A DNA stretch of 64,000 bases from Histomonas meleagridis (taxonomy: Eukaryota > Parabasalia > Tritrichomonadida > Dientamoebidae): the NCBI GenBank assembly GCA_020186115.1, contig WSYJ01000060.1:2666001-2730000 (forward strand). The letters run 5' to 3'. Positions 51,701-61,951 of the stretch are shown piece after piece. The notes beneath the pieces were generated by a model that saw only the letters and a program-made list of their open reading frames with translations, made no database searches and was not told where the DNA came from. Made by a program: the position numbers and the translations under genes. Numbering within the stretch: position 1 is the stretch's first letter; the number at the start of each line of letters is the position of its first letter.

Positions 51701-52066
51701 CATTATTTTGTCTAATGGTGTGCTTTTTACATGTAATAAATAATGGTAAATTTTGAATAAATATTGTAATATCGAAATATGATAAATAGGGAAAACCTGG
51801 AAATTTTAAAACAGACAATTGCTTGTGAAATACAGTATTGAGATAATTCTGTCTTAAACCTAATTGAAGGTAAATGCAGCCTTGTTCAAAGTTCATTTGA
51901 TAAAACTAAAAATGTCAAAAAAAGTATGCCATTTGACTCAAACGCAGTCACCATTGTTTCATAAAAAAAGCCCTTCCATTGAGCTACGAAAATTTCACAA
52001 GAACAAGGTAAGTACCTATATATAATCATTCTAACTATCCAAAATGCAGTAAAAGTTAATGATCTC
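48789..52066 (-). mobile_element. MULE DNA transposon, copy B (full length but mutated)
   Basis: 3.28 kb, inverted relative to copy A and nearly identical to it. The 5' edge lies at the GATCTC end (52061-52066) and the 3' edge near 48789. Copy B retains the ~0.5 kb that copy A has lost. It has inserted into the coding region of an ankyrin gene: bases immediately after 52066 encode QEALYLIEEMIRQNLIDANI, the middle of that protein. The opposite side does not hold the missing front part of that gene, so the insertion was accompanied by a deletion or the locus was already broken. The two copies flank a 27-kb segment in inverted orientation. Confidence 0.8.
49999..51896 (-). pseudogene. MULE transposase, copy B (frameshift and two stops)
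   Basis: The segments are 51896-51291, 51354-50821, 50757-50476 and 50433-49999. Reading starts MNFEQGCIYLQLGLRQNY. The first catalytic Asp is in IQMDASFYALRPYV, the second in LPVLSDEGSAIESF with LCHRHLIEK, and a probable third acidic residue in CSNHIESLH. A C-x2-C ... C-x-H motif (CETCYMNCGW ... FPCIH) closes the protein, as in SWIM zinc fingers of MULEs. Lesions: one extra T near 51310, a TAA after EVQ that copy A shares, and a TGA at 50476-50478 that copy A lacks. The shared stop suggests that both copies came from an already defective parent. Confidence 0.8.
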
Positions 52067-52069
52067 ATT

Positions 52070-53335
52070 CTCAAGAAGCTTTATATCTAATTGAGGAAAT
52101 GATAAGACAAAATTTAATTGATGCAAATATTACAAAGATAATTCCTTCAAAATATTTTGCTCATTACAAAACTACAAATGAAAACAAAAAACATATCCCC
52201 AGTGATCGATTTTGCTCTACTTTTTTAAAAAATTATGACCAACTTTCAAAGAACTATATTGAACTTCATAAAAAATATATTAAAGAAGGACATAATCCAA
52301 ATGAAATTGCAAAAATCATTCGAAATGATGAAATAGAAAAACTTCAAGAAAAATCATCACAAACAAATTTTGATTTTAATCAAATAATTGAACCATCACT
52401 TTATGAAAGATATTCATTTATTAATCAAAAAAATGTTACATTAATTGATTATGCAGCATTTTTTTTTCAACTGTTAAATGTTTCAAATATTTACTTATGA
52501 ATGGTGCAAAATTAGGAAATGCAGGTAAATATGCAGTTGTAGATGGAAATGAAGAAATAATTAATTTATGTGAACAAAATGGTTCATCATTTATAGGGTT
52601 ATGAAATAGCAATTAAATCTCATCGAAATGATATTTTTCTTTATCTTCATGAAAATAAAATGGATAATTTGTGTAAGGAACATGATACAAAGCCTCATAA
52701 AAATTTTTTGATATTGATTTAATAAAATTTTGTGTTATGAGTGGGAATTATGAAATCCTATCATTTTTAGAAGGAGAAGGAACTAAATTCAATGAATCTA
52801 TTATCAAAAAATCAGCAGAAATTGGTAATATATATCTACTCATGTATTTTCTTCATAATAATAAGAAAAAACCAAAAAATATTTTGATTTATTCTATTAA
52901 ATCAGAGAATGTTGAAGTTGTGGAATATATCATTCTTAAGCACAGAAAAGGAATCAATTTTAATTCTGTAAATATTTTTTTGTAAAATTTCAATGTTTTC
53001 ATATAATATTTAATAATGGTTTATTAAATTATTTAGAACACCTTTGATATATGTTGCTGAAAAAGGTAATACAGAAATAGTAAAATTACTTGTTAAACAA
53101 AAAGGAATTGATATCAATGCGAAAGATATTCATATGTTTTATATAATATTTATTTTAATAATTTGATATTTCAAAATAATATTAGGAAATAATTTAAATT
53201 ATTTAGAACAGTACTTATTTGTGCATCTTCATGTGGTTATACAGAAATCTTTAAATTACTTCTTGAACAAAAAGGAATTGAGATTAATGCTAAAGATGAA
53301 TTTTTGTTGTTTTATTTGATATTTATTATTATAAT
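52070..53335 (+). pseudogene. DUF3447/ankyrin gene C, broken, with two complete mini-exon spacers
   Basis: The front part was lost to MULE copy B. Homology starts at QEALYLIEEMI (52070). It runs through a 133-residue ORF (52099-52500), is shifted at an 8-T run near 52460-52470 (DYAAFF), shifted again near 52600, and continues in 52737-52985 (MSGNYEILSFLEGEGTKF ... NSVNIFL). Two ankyrin mini-exons follow at 53039-53137 and about 53209-53307, each open for 33 codons. The spacer between them is exactly 71 nt. It is preceded by a 55-nt spacer. These two spacers, uniquely, could be GT...AG introns (GTAAAATTT...ATTTAG and GTTTTATAT...ATTTAG). The third spacer runs into non-homologous sequence and the gene is truncated. 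Confidence 0.75.
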
Positions 53336-54027
53336 TTGATATTTTAAGAATTATGGTAGTTCAATCCATTATTGGAAATCTCTTATATACATTAATGTTT
53401 CCAATCGTTTTCATTGAAATTTACATTTTAAAATTTCAATTTTTTTTCAGATTTTCAAATTTTGAATGAAATTATCCTTCTATTCATTTTGGTGATCACT
53501 TAAATTCATTTTAATAGTTTTTGTTTTTCAAAGTAAATAATAATATGATTACTTGACGATGTTAAACCTAACAATTTTTAATTCTGACATTTACAAGTGT
53601 CTGCTTATTTCTATTTTGTTGATAGTTTTGCATGCGATTGGTGTCATATTCATTTTTTCTCTCCGTTAAAGTTTACGGTTTTCATACAAAAAAAAAAAAA
53701 AAGTTTTGTTAGTCAAAAAAATTGAATATGCATTGTCAGATGCCAGCGGTTATGTTATTGTTTTAATTTGAGAGCATATTCAAAAAACTTTTCTTTGGGT
53801 GTGCCAACACTTTTGTGGTGTGCCAAATTTGGCTAAAATTAAGCTCAATTTTATCACCACCGGATGAGATCACGTCTTTTCTAGAAAAACTAAAGGCATT
53901 TCACTAGGGGACTTTGTTCAGTTTCTCTATATTGCATATATTTTTCTTACCATCCAAAAATATTCATTTTATAATGCTGTTCACAATCCTTTCAAAAAGT
54001 TATTTTAAGATGATGCAGTTTCCCAAA
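53336..54027. other. Intergenic region, nothing recognised
   Basis: It holds the end of the truncated ankyrin spacer and then AT-rich sequence with a 15-A run near 53690. No gene or clear motif was seen. A potential N-terminal extension of the surface protein (back to 53914) is not supported, because the second copy shares homology only from CCCAAAATG onwards. Confidence 0.4.
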
Positions 54028-56400
54028 ATGTTTGTTTTGTCTTTCTTCTTCGCTCATTGTCAATCAAGTCAATCCATAAGCTTAAATGTGCAGGTTAATA
54101 CTTCGTATGCATCTGGTAAAGGTGGTGCATATTTAAGTTGGTCAAAAATTGAAAATCAAGAAATATATTATAAAGTTTTCCAACAAAGTTATGACACAGA
54201 TGCTGATGAGTATGATACTACCTGGAAACAAATAAGTACATATAAATCAGGTACGCATGTTAATGTATTAAACATCTATCCAAGTCAAACTGATGGAAAT
54301 AAAGGACAAGGTTCATCATGGGCTGGGAGTTATAACACTTATAATGTCAATTTTCAATATAAAAATGAAGAAGGTTCTGATGTCTGGCATACACTGCCGA
54401 AATCAGCCTCATTAAAAGTTTGGATGGAAGGAGGTATCATGATAGATAGTGATGGATCCAGAACCACCTTCGAACCTTATGGCATTGATACTTCTACAGG
54501 TGAACAACTGATTTCTGTCACACCCATCTCAATTAATGATTTTGAAGAAAAAGCAAATGATGACGAATTTCTATACAATTATAGTGTTATTGTTTTTGGA
54601 ACATGGGATGCCAGTACTGGTTATGGAATCTCAACAGAAACAGCTAAAGGTGCAGTGACAAGATATATCAACAAAGGGTATGGATTTTTGGCAGGACATG
54701 ATTCAATCGTATACAGCTTCTATATTAATAATCAGGCAACAAGTTTACTTTCAATCAGAGATCTTTTTGGAATTAAATCTAATTATACAGATAATACTTA
54801 TAATGGTAAAAATATTAATTACAAGTATATTCAAGAAAGTACCGTTACCATTGTTCGCAAAGGTTTGTTAACAAATTATCCATATCAAATTGGTGACATT
54901 GGAACTGTTCTCACAATCCCAACAACACATACATATTCACATGCCACGACAGGCGATGTTTGGATGACATTAGGAACCAATGCAAATCCACAAACAGATA
55001 GTGCAGGTCTTCAACACAATTTCTATCTTACAACGAAAGATAACACAGCAATGATTCAAACAGGTCATAGTAATTGTGAATCGACAATCGAAGAAAGGAA
55101 AATTATTGTGAATACGATTTATTATTTAAATCAAAGGACTTCTGAAACATTTGCAGAAGATCATTCATCACAAGATTATGAATCTCCAACAGTTAATCTT
55201 AGATATGAAGAAAAATCATATAGAGTTCATATTGATAGTATTGACAAAGGAACTAAATACAGATTCAAAGTTCAAGCACTTTTAAAATCGAATGATGATG
55301 TTTATGCAGAATCTGAACCAGTTGAAGTTACTGTTACAACAGGAGTTGATCATTACATTTACACAGTTACAAATGATCAAAGTGTTACTATTGATGCTTT
55401 AGCAAGTTCAACAAAAGACGATTACATTTATCTTAATTCAAAACAAGTTACCAATGGAATGAATGTCTTTGTTGCAGCAGTTGATGGTGCAGGAAATATT
55501 GGTAACATTACAAGTTTAACTATTCCAATTCCGGATGCAACACCTTCGAAATCACCATCACCATCACGATCACCATCAATATCAGCATCAGCATCACGAT
55601 CACCATCAATATCAGCATCAGCATCACGATCACCATCAATATCAGCATCAGCATCACGATCACCATCAATATCAGCATCAGCATCACGATCACCATCAAT
55701 ATCAGCATCAGCATCTGTTTCAAAATCTCCAACATTATCTCAATCACCACATCCAACACCTTCACGATCACATTTAATATCAACAGAAATAAAAACACAA
55801 AAACATTCATATCAAAATACTGAAATACAAGCAAAAACAAATTCATATTCATATGGAATTACATTATCAAATTCATTTATTTCCTCAAATTCATTAACAG
55901 TCTCAAATTCAACATTCATCGAATCATATTCACATATTGATGATTCATTAACATTTTCATATACATTGATTTATTTCTTATCATTTACAGAAACAATCAC
56001 CTTTAATTCATTGATATCAAATTCATTTATTTTATCAAGATTAAACTCTGAATATACTATATTACACTCGAAATATATTTTTTATAAATATTCAGTAATT
56101 AAGTATCCTACTTATTTTAGCTTTTATTCTGGATTCTTTGCTCCTTATATACAGAACGAAATAAATGAGAGAAATGTAATTAGCAAAAGTTTCTTGATTG
56201 GCATTATATGTGGCGCTGTAGCAATTGTTTTCATTATCATTGGAATTGTATTTTTCCTTATAAGAAAGAAAAATATTAAAATTGAAAAGCAATCATCAAA
56301 AAGTGTTGGAGGTGATGATGGATTTGTTATAGAAAGTACAGAAAAACCCGATAAAGTAATTGGAGAATTATTAGAAAATGAAAAAGATTTATGGATCTAA
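54028..56400 (+). CDS. Surface protein with DUF5057-like domain, Ser-rich repeats and C-terminal membrane anchor
   Basis: 790 residues from the ATG at 54028, chosen because the paralogue at 63103 starts at the same point and a signal-like segment [15 protein letters not shown] follows. The ectodomain includes a segment [20 protein letters not shown], then [15 protein letters not shown]. This resembles a DUF5057-like (ThuA-like) fold found mainly in bacteria. A beta-rich fibronectin-like stretch near 380-450 and a Ser/Pro repeat region ([10 protein letters not shown] x5) follow. A transmembrane segment [20 protein letters not shown] (about 720-745) is followed by a basic stop-transfer RKKNIK and a ~45-residue cytosolic tail. 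It probably sits on the cell surface as an adhesin or receptor. Function unknown. Confidence 0.7.
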   Translation: MFVLSFFFAHCQSSQSISLNVQVNTSYASGKGGAYLSWSKIENQEIYYKVFQQSYDTDADEYDTTWKQISTYKSGTHVNVLNIYPSQTDGNKGQGSSWAGSYNTYNVNFQYKNEEGSDVWHTLPKSASLKVWMEGGIMIDSDGSRTTFEPYGIDTSTGEQLISVTPISINDFEEKANDDEFLYNYSVIVFGTWDASTGYGISTETAKGAVTRYINKGYGFLAGHDSIVYSFYINNQATSLLSIRDLFGIKSNYTDNTYNGKNINYKYIQESTVTIVRKGLLTNYPYQIGDIGTVLTIPTTHTYSHATTGDVWMTLGTNANPQTDSAGLQHNFYLTTKDNTAMIQTGHSNCESTIEERKIIVNTIYYLNQRTSETFAEDHSSQDYESPTVNLRYEEKSYRVHIDSIDKGTKYRFKVQALLKSNDDVYAESEPVEVTVTTGVDHYIYTVTNDQSVTIDALASSTKDDYIYLNSKQVTNGMNVFVAAVDGAGNIGNITSLTIPIPDATPSKSPSPSRSPSISASASRSPSISASASRSPSISASASRSPSISASASRSPSISASASVSKSPTLSQSPHPTPSRSHLISTEIKTQKHSYQNTEIQAKTNSYSYGITLSNSFISSNSLTVSNSTFIESYSHIDDSLTFSYTLIYFLSFTETITFNSLISNSFILSRLNSEYTILHSKYIFYKYSVIKYPTYFSFYSGFFAPYIQNEINERNVISKSFLIGIICGAVAIVFIIIGIVFFLIRKKNIKIEKQSSKSVGGDDGFVIESTEKPDKVIGELLENEKDLWI
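55567..55716 (+). repeat. 30-bp tandem coding repeat, five copies
   Basis: Five exact 30-bp units start at 55567 (CGATCACCATCAATATCAGC as the first 20 bases). They encode [10 protein letters not shown] within the surface protein stalk. The last copy ends with T instead of A. The reading frame is kept by the multiple of three. It is a likely site of length variation between strains. Confidence 0.9.
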
Positions 56401-57125
56401 CATAACCTAATTTGAAAAGTATATATTTTTCTGTACACTAAAAAACATGAAAAAATGAGGAGCATAACATTTGTAAAACAATTTGTTTTGATATTGGAAA
56501 CGGCGTATTTATTGGTAGTCATCTTTCGAAAATGTTCATCTTCCAAAATTAAAACACTGTCGCTATCATACATTTGCTATACGCTTTAATTTAGTAAGCT
56601 TAGAATTACCAAATCTAACACATTGTGAATCTTATGCGTTTGATACTTGTTTTCGATTATATAACATGTCATTACCTAAAATCAACAATAATTCTGATTA
56701 TTCATTAAATAAATGTTGTTTCATCCGATAAATTTAATAAATAATAATGATATTGCATCTTATTCAAACATGATTCTCATTCGGATAATATATTCACAAA
56801 TGATAGAATTTTACTTTTTTATTTCTTAAGATATTGATACAAGCTGTCTAATTTAGAGTTATGGTTTTTAAAGTTCATTTTTTTCGATGTTTTTGATTTT
56901 TCTATTGTACTTACACAATAGAAAAAGCTTTATATGATATTAGTAGTTTCATATATCAGTCCTTCAAAATGGTAATTTATCAAAAAAATAATAAAATAGC
57001 GATTTTATTTTGTGATTCTTTTTAAATAGTTTATAAAACAGATATGTCAAAATTCAGATTGGGGGTACCCCTGTGTGGAATTCAATGTATTTTACCCTCA
57101 AATCGGTTTTGGTAGTTATACAACC
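56401..57125. other. Intergenic region with a BspA-like LRR fragment
   Basis: About 56568-56690 on the plus strand can be read HTFAIRFNLVSLELPNLT, then HCESYAFDTCFRLYNMSLPKIN. This is the LRR_5 pattern of the BspA-like surface family that trichomonads encode in large numbers. Only about 40 residues remain before frames break, so it is a remnant. The rest is AT-rich without genes. Confidence 0.6.
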
Positions 57126-59279
57126 ATGAATTTTGTAAACAGGATCAAATCAACAATCCAACAAGGTGTAAGTGGAGACAGGCTCAGTGGTACAGAAATG
57201 TCAATTGGCGGCATTAATGTAACTGTAGGAAATAAAATTGCAGATGGTGGATTTGGAATGATTTATCTAGCAGAAGGTTCAGGCAAAACATATGCACTTA
57301 AAGCACTTCAAGCACCAGACGAAGAGCACTACCAACAAATCATGAACGAATTTTCAATTCACAAACAATGCGCTTCACATCCAAATATTGTTAAAGTTTA
57401 TGGAATGACTTCAAATCAAAGCACACGTCAAGCAACAATTTTAATGGAATATTGTCCAGACAACCTTGTTAATCGTATGAATCAAGTTTTCAATCAAGGC
57501 TTTAGTGATTCGACAATTGTTGAAATATTTACACAAGTTGTAGAAGCAGTTGATTTCATTCACTCTCAAAATCCCCCTATTATTCATCGTGATCTTAAAC
57601 CAGAAAATGTTCTTTTCCATGAAGGTAAATGGAAATTATGTGATTTTGGCTCAGCCACAAAACGGGTTTACACATTAACAACTGCCAGTGAAAGGAATGA
57701 AGCTGCAGATGATCTCGAGAAAAATACAACAGCTCTTTATCGTGCACCAGAAATGTGTGATTTATATAGGCGTCAACCAATTGGACCTAAATCAGACATA
57801 TGGGCACTTGGTTGTGTTCTTTTCAAGCTCTGCACATTTAAAGATGCTTTTCCAGACGGATCAAATCTCCAAATTCTCAATCTCAAATACCAATGGCCAT
57901 CGAACAAAACGGTTAATCCCAAATTCAAAGAAATGGTGAAATTCATCTTCAATCCAGACCCATCCAAACGACCAACTGCGAGAGAAGTTCTTTCTGAACT
58001 TTACAGGCAGTTTCCTGATTGGGTTGACCCCAAATGGTCAAATCAGGGCAACGCAAACAATTCGCAAGAGCCATTCAATCCATATTCCGATCAGACGAAC
58101 ACTAATAGCTCATCTAATTCAAATACCTTCATTCCATATGCAGAAAAAGTTAATTCGAACGATACATTTGATCCATTTTCACAGCAAACGAATTCTAATG
58201 AAACATTTGATCCATTTTCACAGCAAACAAACACAAATAATACGTTTGATCCATTTTCACAGCAAACAAACACCAACAAAACATTTGATCCATTTTCACA
58301 GCAAACAAACACAAATAATACGTTTGATCCATTTTCACAGCAAACAAACACCAACAAAACATTTGATCCGTTCGCACAGCAAACGAATACGAACAAAACA
58401 TTTGATCCGTTTCCGAAGCAAACAAATACAAACAGACCAACAAAACAATTCGCACAAAGCACAAGTAATAATACATTTGATCCATTTCCGAAGCAAACAT
58501 CTAGTTTAATTACAATGCCCGTCGCTACTCCGCAGCCAAACTCAGCTGATCTCATTGAACTTGATGATTCGCCAAAGCAAACGAATGAGTTCCAACACAT
58601 TTCGCTCACTTCTACCACAGATCCTAAGTTAGATCCGCATCGCTCGGACACAGAGCCGCTGTTGTTCATGCGCGACTTAGTCACATTACCAGAGTCCTCA
58701 TTGAGCGCTGCGTTATTTAGTGTATACACTTTCAAACCTAATTCATCATTTTTCTTAAACTTTTTGCACTTAAGTGGTACACATGTCACCGCGATCATTC
58801 ATTCGTTTCCACATTTCGACGGGCCGATGAATGCCATATTCGAATCACGGAAACAAATCACAACGAATTATCCGCAGTTCGAAGGTAACTTCGCACTGAC
58901 GAATTTCATGTTACAGCATAAAGCGAACCCAATACCAATTGGTCAGCCGCCGATATGCATTGATTCGGTGAAACTATTTATGGATCACATCGATAAAGTC
59001 ATTTCTTTGTTGCGAAAACAGCCGACTGAAGAAGTGGCACACGAAGCTTTCATTGCGTATCAGGTGACTGCGTACATGTTGGCGAAGTTGAAACAGTTCA
59101 AAGTCAACGAGGGATTCATCGTGAACTCTGAGATTCCCCGATTCGGTAACCAGCAGGACCAAATAAAAAGGGCGATAGCAAACGGAGGGCTGAAGACAAA
59201 GTTCCCGCAGGAGCCGTTCAACTTCAACGACCCGAATTTCTTAAAGAAAATTAGGCCGCCGGCTTCGAAATCAATTTGA
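57126..59279 (+). CDS. NAK-family (AAK1/GAK/Ark-like) protein kinase with eight DPF motifs
   Basis: 717 residues from the first ATG (57126; the GTG at 57075 is not used). The kinase domain at about 30-310 has glycine loop ADGGFGMIYLAE, Lys59, HRDLKPENVL with Asp156, DFG at 173-175, and TTALYRAPEM. The text GPKSDIWALGCVLFKLC is diagnostic of the NAK family. Family members phosphorylate AP-2 and other endocytic adaptors. From about 345 to 470 come eight FDPF motifs (NTFDPFSQQTNTN repeats), the short sequence that binds the alpha-adaptin ear, so adaptor docking fits well. The C-terminal ~170 residues (SSLSAALFSVYTFKPNSSFF, then IPRFGNQQDQ) form a helical domain of unknown type. The last ~600 nt use more G/C at third positions than the front. 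Confidence 0.88.
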   Translation: MNFVNRIKSTIQQGVSGDRLSGTEMSIGGINVTVGNKIADGGFGMIYLAEGSGKTYALKALQAPDEEHYQQIMNEFSIHKQCASHPNIVKVYGMTSNQSTRQATILMEYCPDNLVNRMNQVFNQGFSDSTIVEIFTQVVEAVDFIHSQNPPIIHRDLKPENVLFHEGKWKLCDFGSATKRVYTLTTASERNEAADDLEKNTTALYRAPEMCDLYRRQPIGPKSDIWALGCVLFKLCTFKDAFPDGSNLQILNLKYQWPSNKTVNPKFKEMVKFIFNPDPSKRPTAREVLSELYRQFPDWVDPKWSNQGNANNSQEPFNPYSDQTNTNSSSNSNTFIPYAEKVNSNDTFDPFSQQTNSNETFDPFSQQTNTNNTFDPFSQQTNTNKTFDPFSQQTNTNNTFDPFSQQTNTNKTFDPFAQQTNTNKTFDPFPKQTNTNRPTKQFAQSTSNNTFDPFPKQTSSLITMPVATPQPNSADLIELDDSPKQTNEFQHISLTSTTDPKLDPHRSDTEPLLFMRDLVTLPESSLSAALFSVYTFKPNSSFFLNFLHLSGTHVTAIIHSFPHFDGPMNAIFESRKQITTNYPQFEGNFALTNFMLQHKANPIPIGQPPICIDSVKLFMDHIDKVISLLRKQPTEEVAHEAFIAYQVTAYMLAKLKQFKVNEGFIVNSEIPRFGNQQDQIKRAIANGGLKTKFPQEPFNFNDPNFLKKIRPPASKSI
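58150..58500 (+). repeat. Imperfect 39-bp coding tandem repeats (FDPFSQQTNTNNT)
   Basis: About eight units of 39 bp encode T-F-D-P-F-S-Q-Q-T-N-T-N-x. Two subtypes alternate (TNTNNT and TNTNKT), indicating duplication of a 78-bp double unit. They lie in the NAK kinase gene and multiply its DPF motifs. Confidence 0.85.
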
Positions 59280-59817
59280 TAATAAATAATAAGTAAATGA
59301 AATGCGTAATGTTTTGGTTGTGTGAAGGAATTTCATTTTTTCTGTTATATAAGTTTTGGTTTAAGGATAATTTTTACATTAATTTGAAAAAAAGTGTTAA
59401 AAATTATTAAGATGCATCTTTTAATAAATTATGAAAAATTTTGTTGTATCATACAGATCTGCAGATATAGGTAATGTAGAAAAATTTTTCAGTTCAACAA
59501 CATCAGCCAAAATTATAGAATTTGAATATAATTAAATTATAGATCTTAAAACTCAAGCATGACCTTAGAAAAAAACTCTGCTTTTGTATAGAAAATGTTA
59601 TTTGTGTAGGTAGTAAGCAAGCAATCCCTTTCAACTAAGGCTTTGCCCATGATGATGAAATATAATTGTTTTTACATAAAATAGATGATATCAAACTTGT
59701 AAAAGTGTTTTTTTGATAGTCACTTTTTAATAATTATTTGATTAAATCAGTTTTTGATTCTCAATAATTTCTATGAGTTCATTCAAAATACTCTTTACAA
59801 GAATTTTATAAAACTCA
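59280..59817. other. Intergenic region with a possible ankyrin-family remnant
   Basis: AT-rich. Near 59450-59500 a short frame reads YRSADIGNVEKFF, which may be a broken ankyrin-like piece, but this is weak. No gene is otherwise seen. The PACS-like gene starts directly after AAAACTCA. Confidence 0.35.
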
Positions 59818-61302
59818 ATGACCCAAAATATAAAGCGACCTCGCTGTTTAATTTCAGAAAAGCTTGAAAGCCCAGCACAACAGCAATCCCAAGAGCTTTA
59901 TCTTGTTCCAAGGAATTGTTGGTTGCATGTTACATCATTTCAAATTAGACCTGCAAGTGTTGAAAAAAATCAGAAAATAAGGATACGATTTTCAGTACCA
60001 AATAGCTATCGTGTTGTTCGCACATCCACCATTTTAATTGATGATGAATTAATGAATTATATTCAATCCTCACAAAATGCTGCCGGACTTACAGAACTTC
60101 CTGTTGATATAACAGTTTTATTCGAATATAAACATGATGTCCGCTTTGGACATCAAAGCAATCTTGACATAGATATTGAAATACCTCAAAAATTACCACG
60201 CTCCAAATCCATAGGAGCAGCCAGCATTGATCTTTCCAACGCCATTCAAGCGCCAATATCAACCACATTAATATTACGTAAGGATAACACTACAACTGCT
60301 TCGCTTAAGATTGAATTACATTCAATTACCATTCTCAAAAGTTCTCCATTATCCACAAACAGCATAAGCCCATCAATACTTAGCGAAAGTGACAGTGAAT
60401 CTATTCCATCGATCACAACACAAATCGAGAAAAAAGTCAAAGATATTATTCTTTCCAAAAATATTCTTGTGTTTGATGCAGACACTCCTCAAGGCCAAAT
60501 CTTTATGGGAGGCACTGGCCAAAACAACTTTGTGCTTCCAGTTCGAGATCAAAATCTCATTCAATTTATTTTTGACATTTCAAGTAAATTATTAAAGCCT
60601 AACTCTAAAACACCATTCCGCTTCATCATTGCTGGTGATGATGACTTTATTTCCCAAGTACTTAAACAATATGTTGAAATGCGTGATAGAGGGATATTCT
60701 CATCTCACATCTTTAACTTCATTTGCATACCACTTACAGATGGACGTCGTTGTAGTTTTGCACGAAAGCTGTCCGAGAAGTCCACCAAATATGCCGAAAA
60801 CTTTTTAAGCAAAAATTGGTTCTCTATCTTTCTTGAGGATTCCGAAGTTCAAAACGCGTCATCAACCATCGCATCTAAGCTCGATCTTCTCCTCAAGTCG
60901 CCATTGACACCTGTTAGCTTCAGCGTGGCCAACGTCGTCATCACATCAAACACCGATCAATTTGTGATACCGATGCTCGTATCGTTGCGTATCGGCAAAC
61001 AGTCGACAAACGTTCAAATGAAGGTGACTTTCACTGAAACTAAAAGTAAAACAAGTACATTGAGATTTAACGCTTTATCGATAACTTTGGATAGGGTTCG
61101 GTTAATTGCGAAATGGACTGGTCCAACAGTTACGAAATCGACTGAGAAAAAAGAAGCAGCCGCAAATAAAATTAATTTGGCGGCAGCTAAGGGACAAGCG
61201 CCTGTTGACGTGGAAATAGACGGAATTGTATACAAGGATGCTATTGTTATAATGGTGATGTTAAGGGAAAGGGAAGCTGAACTAATGTTATATACAATCT
61301 AA
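59818..61302 (+). CDS. PACS-like (phosphofurin acidic cluster sorting) protein
   Basis: 494 residues. The N-terminal ~180 residues are beta-rich, with LHVTSFQIRPASVEK and later LFEYKHDVRFGHQSN, as expected of a C2-like cargo-binding region. A Ser-rich hinge (SILSESDSESIPS) follows. The C-terminal part reads FRFIIAGDDDFISQVLKQYVEMR, then IFNFICIPL and AENFLSKNWFSIFLED, which follow the order and spacing of the PACS C-terminal domain (IVG.D..LN.VL..YV ... F..D..W...F). PACS proteins sort membrane cargo between endosomes, TGN and ER. The length is shorter than animal PACS (about 900). The assignment is by pattern, so another C2-type protein is possible. Toward the 3' end the gene becomes more GC-rich, like the preceding kinase gene. 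Confidence 0.5.
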   Translation: MTQNIKRPRCLISEKLESPAQQQSQELYLVPRNCWLHVTSFQIRPASVEKNQKIRIRFSVPNSYRVVRTSTILIDDELMNYIQSSQNAAGLTELPVDITVLFEYKHDVRFGHQSNLDIDIEIPQKLPRSKSIGAASIDLSNAIQAPISTTLILRKDNTTTASLKIELHSITILKSSPLSTNSISPSILSESDSESIPSITTQIEKKVKDIILSKNILVFDADTPQGQIFMGGTGQNNFVLPVRDQNLIQFIFDISSKLLKPNSKTPFRFIIAGDDDFISQVLKQYVEMRDRGIFSSHIFNFICIPLTDGRRCSFARKLSEKSTKYAENFLSKNWFSIFLEDSEVQNASSTIASKLDLLLKSPLTPVSFSVANVVITSNTDQFVIPMLVSLRIGKQSTNVQMKVTFTETKSKTSTLRFNALSITLDRVRLIAKWTGPTVTKSTEKKEAAANKINLAAAKGQAPVDVEIDGIVYKDAIVIMVMLREREAELMLYTI

Positions 61303-61471
61303 AAATGTCAAATAAAGTAAAAATGTATCATAAAATTATTGTTAAATAATCCTTTAAAATATTATATGTTATTTCTAAAATGGAAGTAAAAAAGATTGTG
61401 AAATATGTTTTGAGTGATGAATTTAAAACATAAAATTAAAAGCAAGATTTAAATCTGAAATGTTTATTGCT

Positions 61472-61933
61472 TTAATTACCGCCACGAAGACGAAGAACTA
61501 AGTGAAGTGTGGAGTCCTTTTGGATGGAATAGTCTTGGAGTGTGTTGCCATCTTCGAGTTGCTTACCAGCGAAAATTAAACGTTGTTGATCTGGTGGGAT
61601 ACCTTCCTTGTCTTGAATTTTGGATTTGACATCTTCAATGCGGTCAGTTGGTTCAACTTCAAGTGTGATGTGCTTACCTGTGAGGGTCTTAACAAAGATT
61701 TGCATACCGCCACGAAGACGAAGAACTAAGTGAAGTGTGGAGTCCTTTTGGATGGAATAGTCTTGGAGTGTGTTGCCATCTTCGAGTTGCTTACCAGCGA
61801 AAATTAAACGTTGTTGATCTGGTGGGATACCTTCCTTGTCTTGAATCTTGGATTTGACATCTTCAATACGATCAGTTGGTTCAACTTCAAGTGTGATGTG
61901 CTTACCTGTGAGGGTCTTGACGAAGATTTGCAT
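61472..61933 (-). CDS. UBI: Polyubiquitin, two head-to-tail repeats
   Basis: 153 residues: two identical 76-residue ubiquitins and one extra Asn. Each ends LRLRGG. All seven lysines (6, 11, 27, 29, 33, 48, 63) and the I44 patch are kept. Compared with human ubiquitin I see substitutions at about 12 (Thr to His), 20, 22, 25, 28, 54, 57, 60 and 64. Proteases release monomers after Gly76. Two repeats is a low number for a polyubiquitin gene. At the nucleotide level the two repeats are almost identical, so they are kept homogeneous. The initiator GTGCTCACTTCATTTTTATCGAATG is a textbook match. Confidence 0.97.
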   Translation of the reverse strand: MQIFVKTLTGKHITLEVEPTDRIEDVKSKIQDKEGIPPDQQRLIFAGKQLEDGNTLQDYSIQKDSTLHLVLRLRGGMQIFVKTLTGKHITLEVEPTDRIEDVKSKIQDKEGIPPDQQRLIFAGKQLEDGNTLQDYSIQKDSTLHLVLRLRGGN

Positions 61934-61940
61934 TCGATAA

Positions 61941-61951
61941 AAATGAAGTGA
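61941..61951 (-). promoter_or_regulatory. Initiator (TCACTTCATTT) of polyubiquitin
   Basis: On the minus strand TCACTTCATTTTTATCGAATG ends with the start codon. This fits the trichomonad initiator TCAYTWYTCATTA, in which transcription starts at the A. A GTGAG..CTCAC inverted repeat overlaps the upstream side. The implied 5' UTR is about 16 nt. Confidence 0.75.

Noticed and set aside
53914-54027. 38-residue N-terminal extension of the surface protein
   Set aside because: The second copy begins its homology at the ATG at 63103, and a signal-like sequence starts there.
55520-55852. His-rich and Met/Leu-rich frames over the [10 protein letters not shown] repeats
   Set aside because: They are by-products of a 30-bp repeat read in other frames.
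58024-58798. Open frames on both strands over the kinase tail
   Set aside because: Shadows of the 39-bp repeats, which have no stop in several frames.
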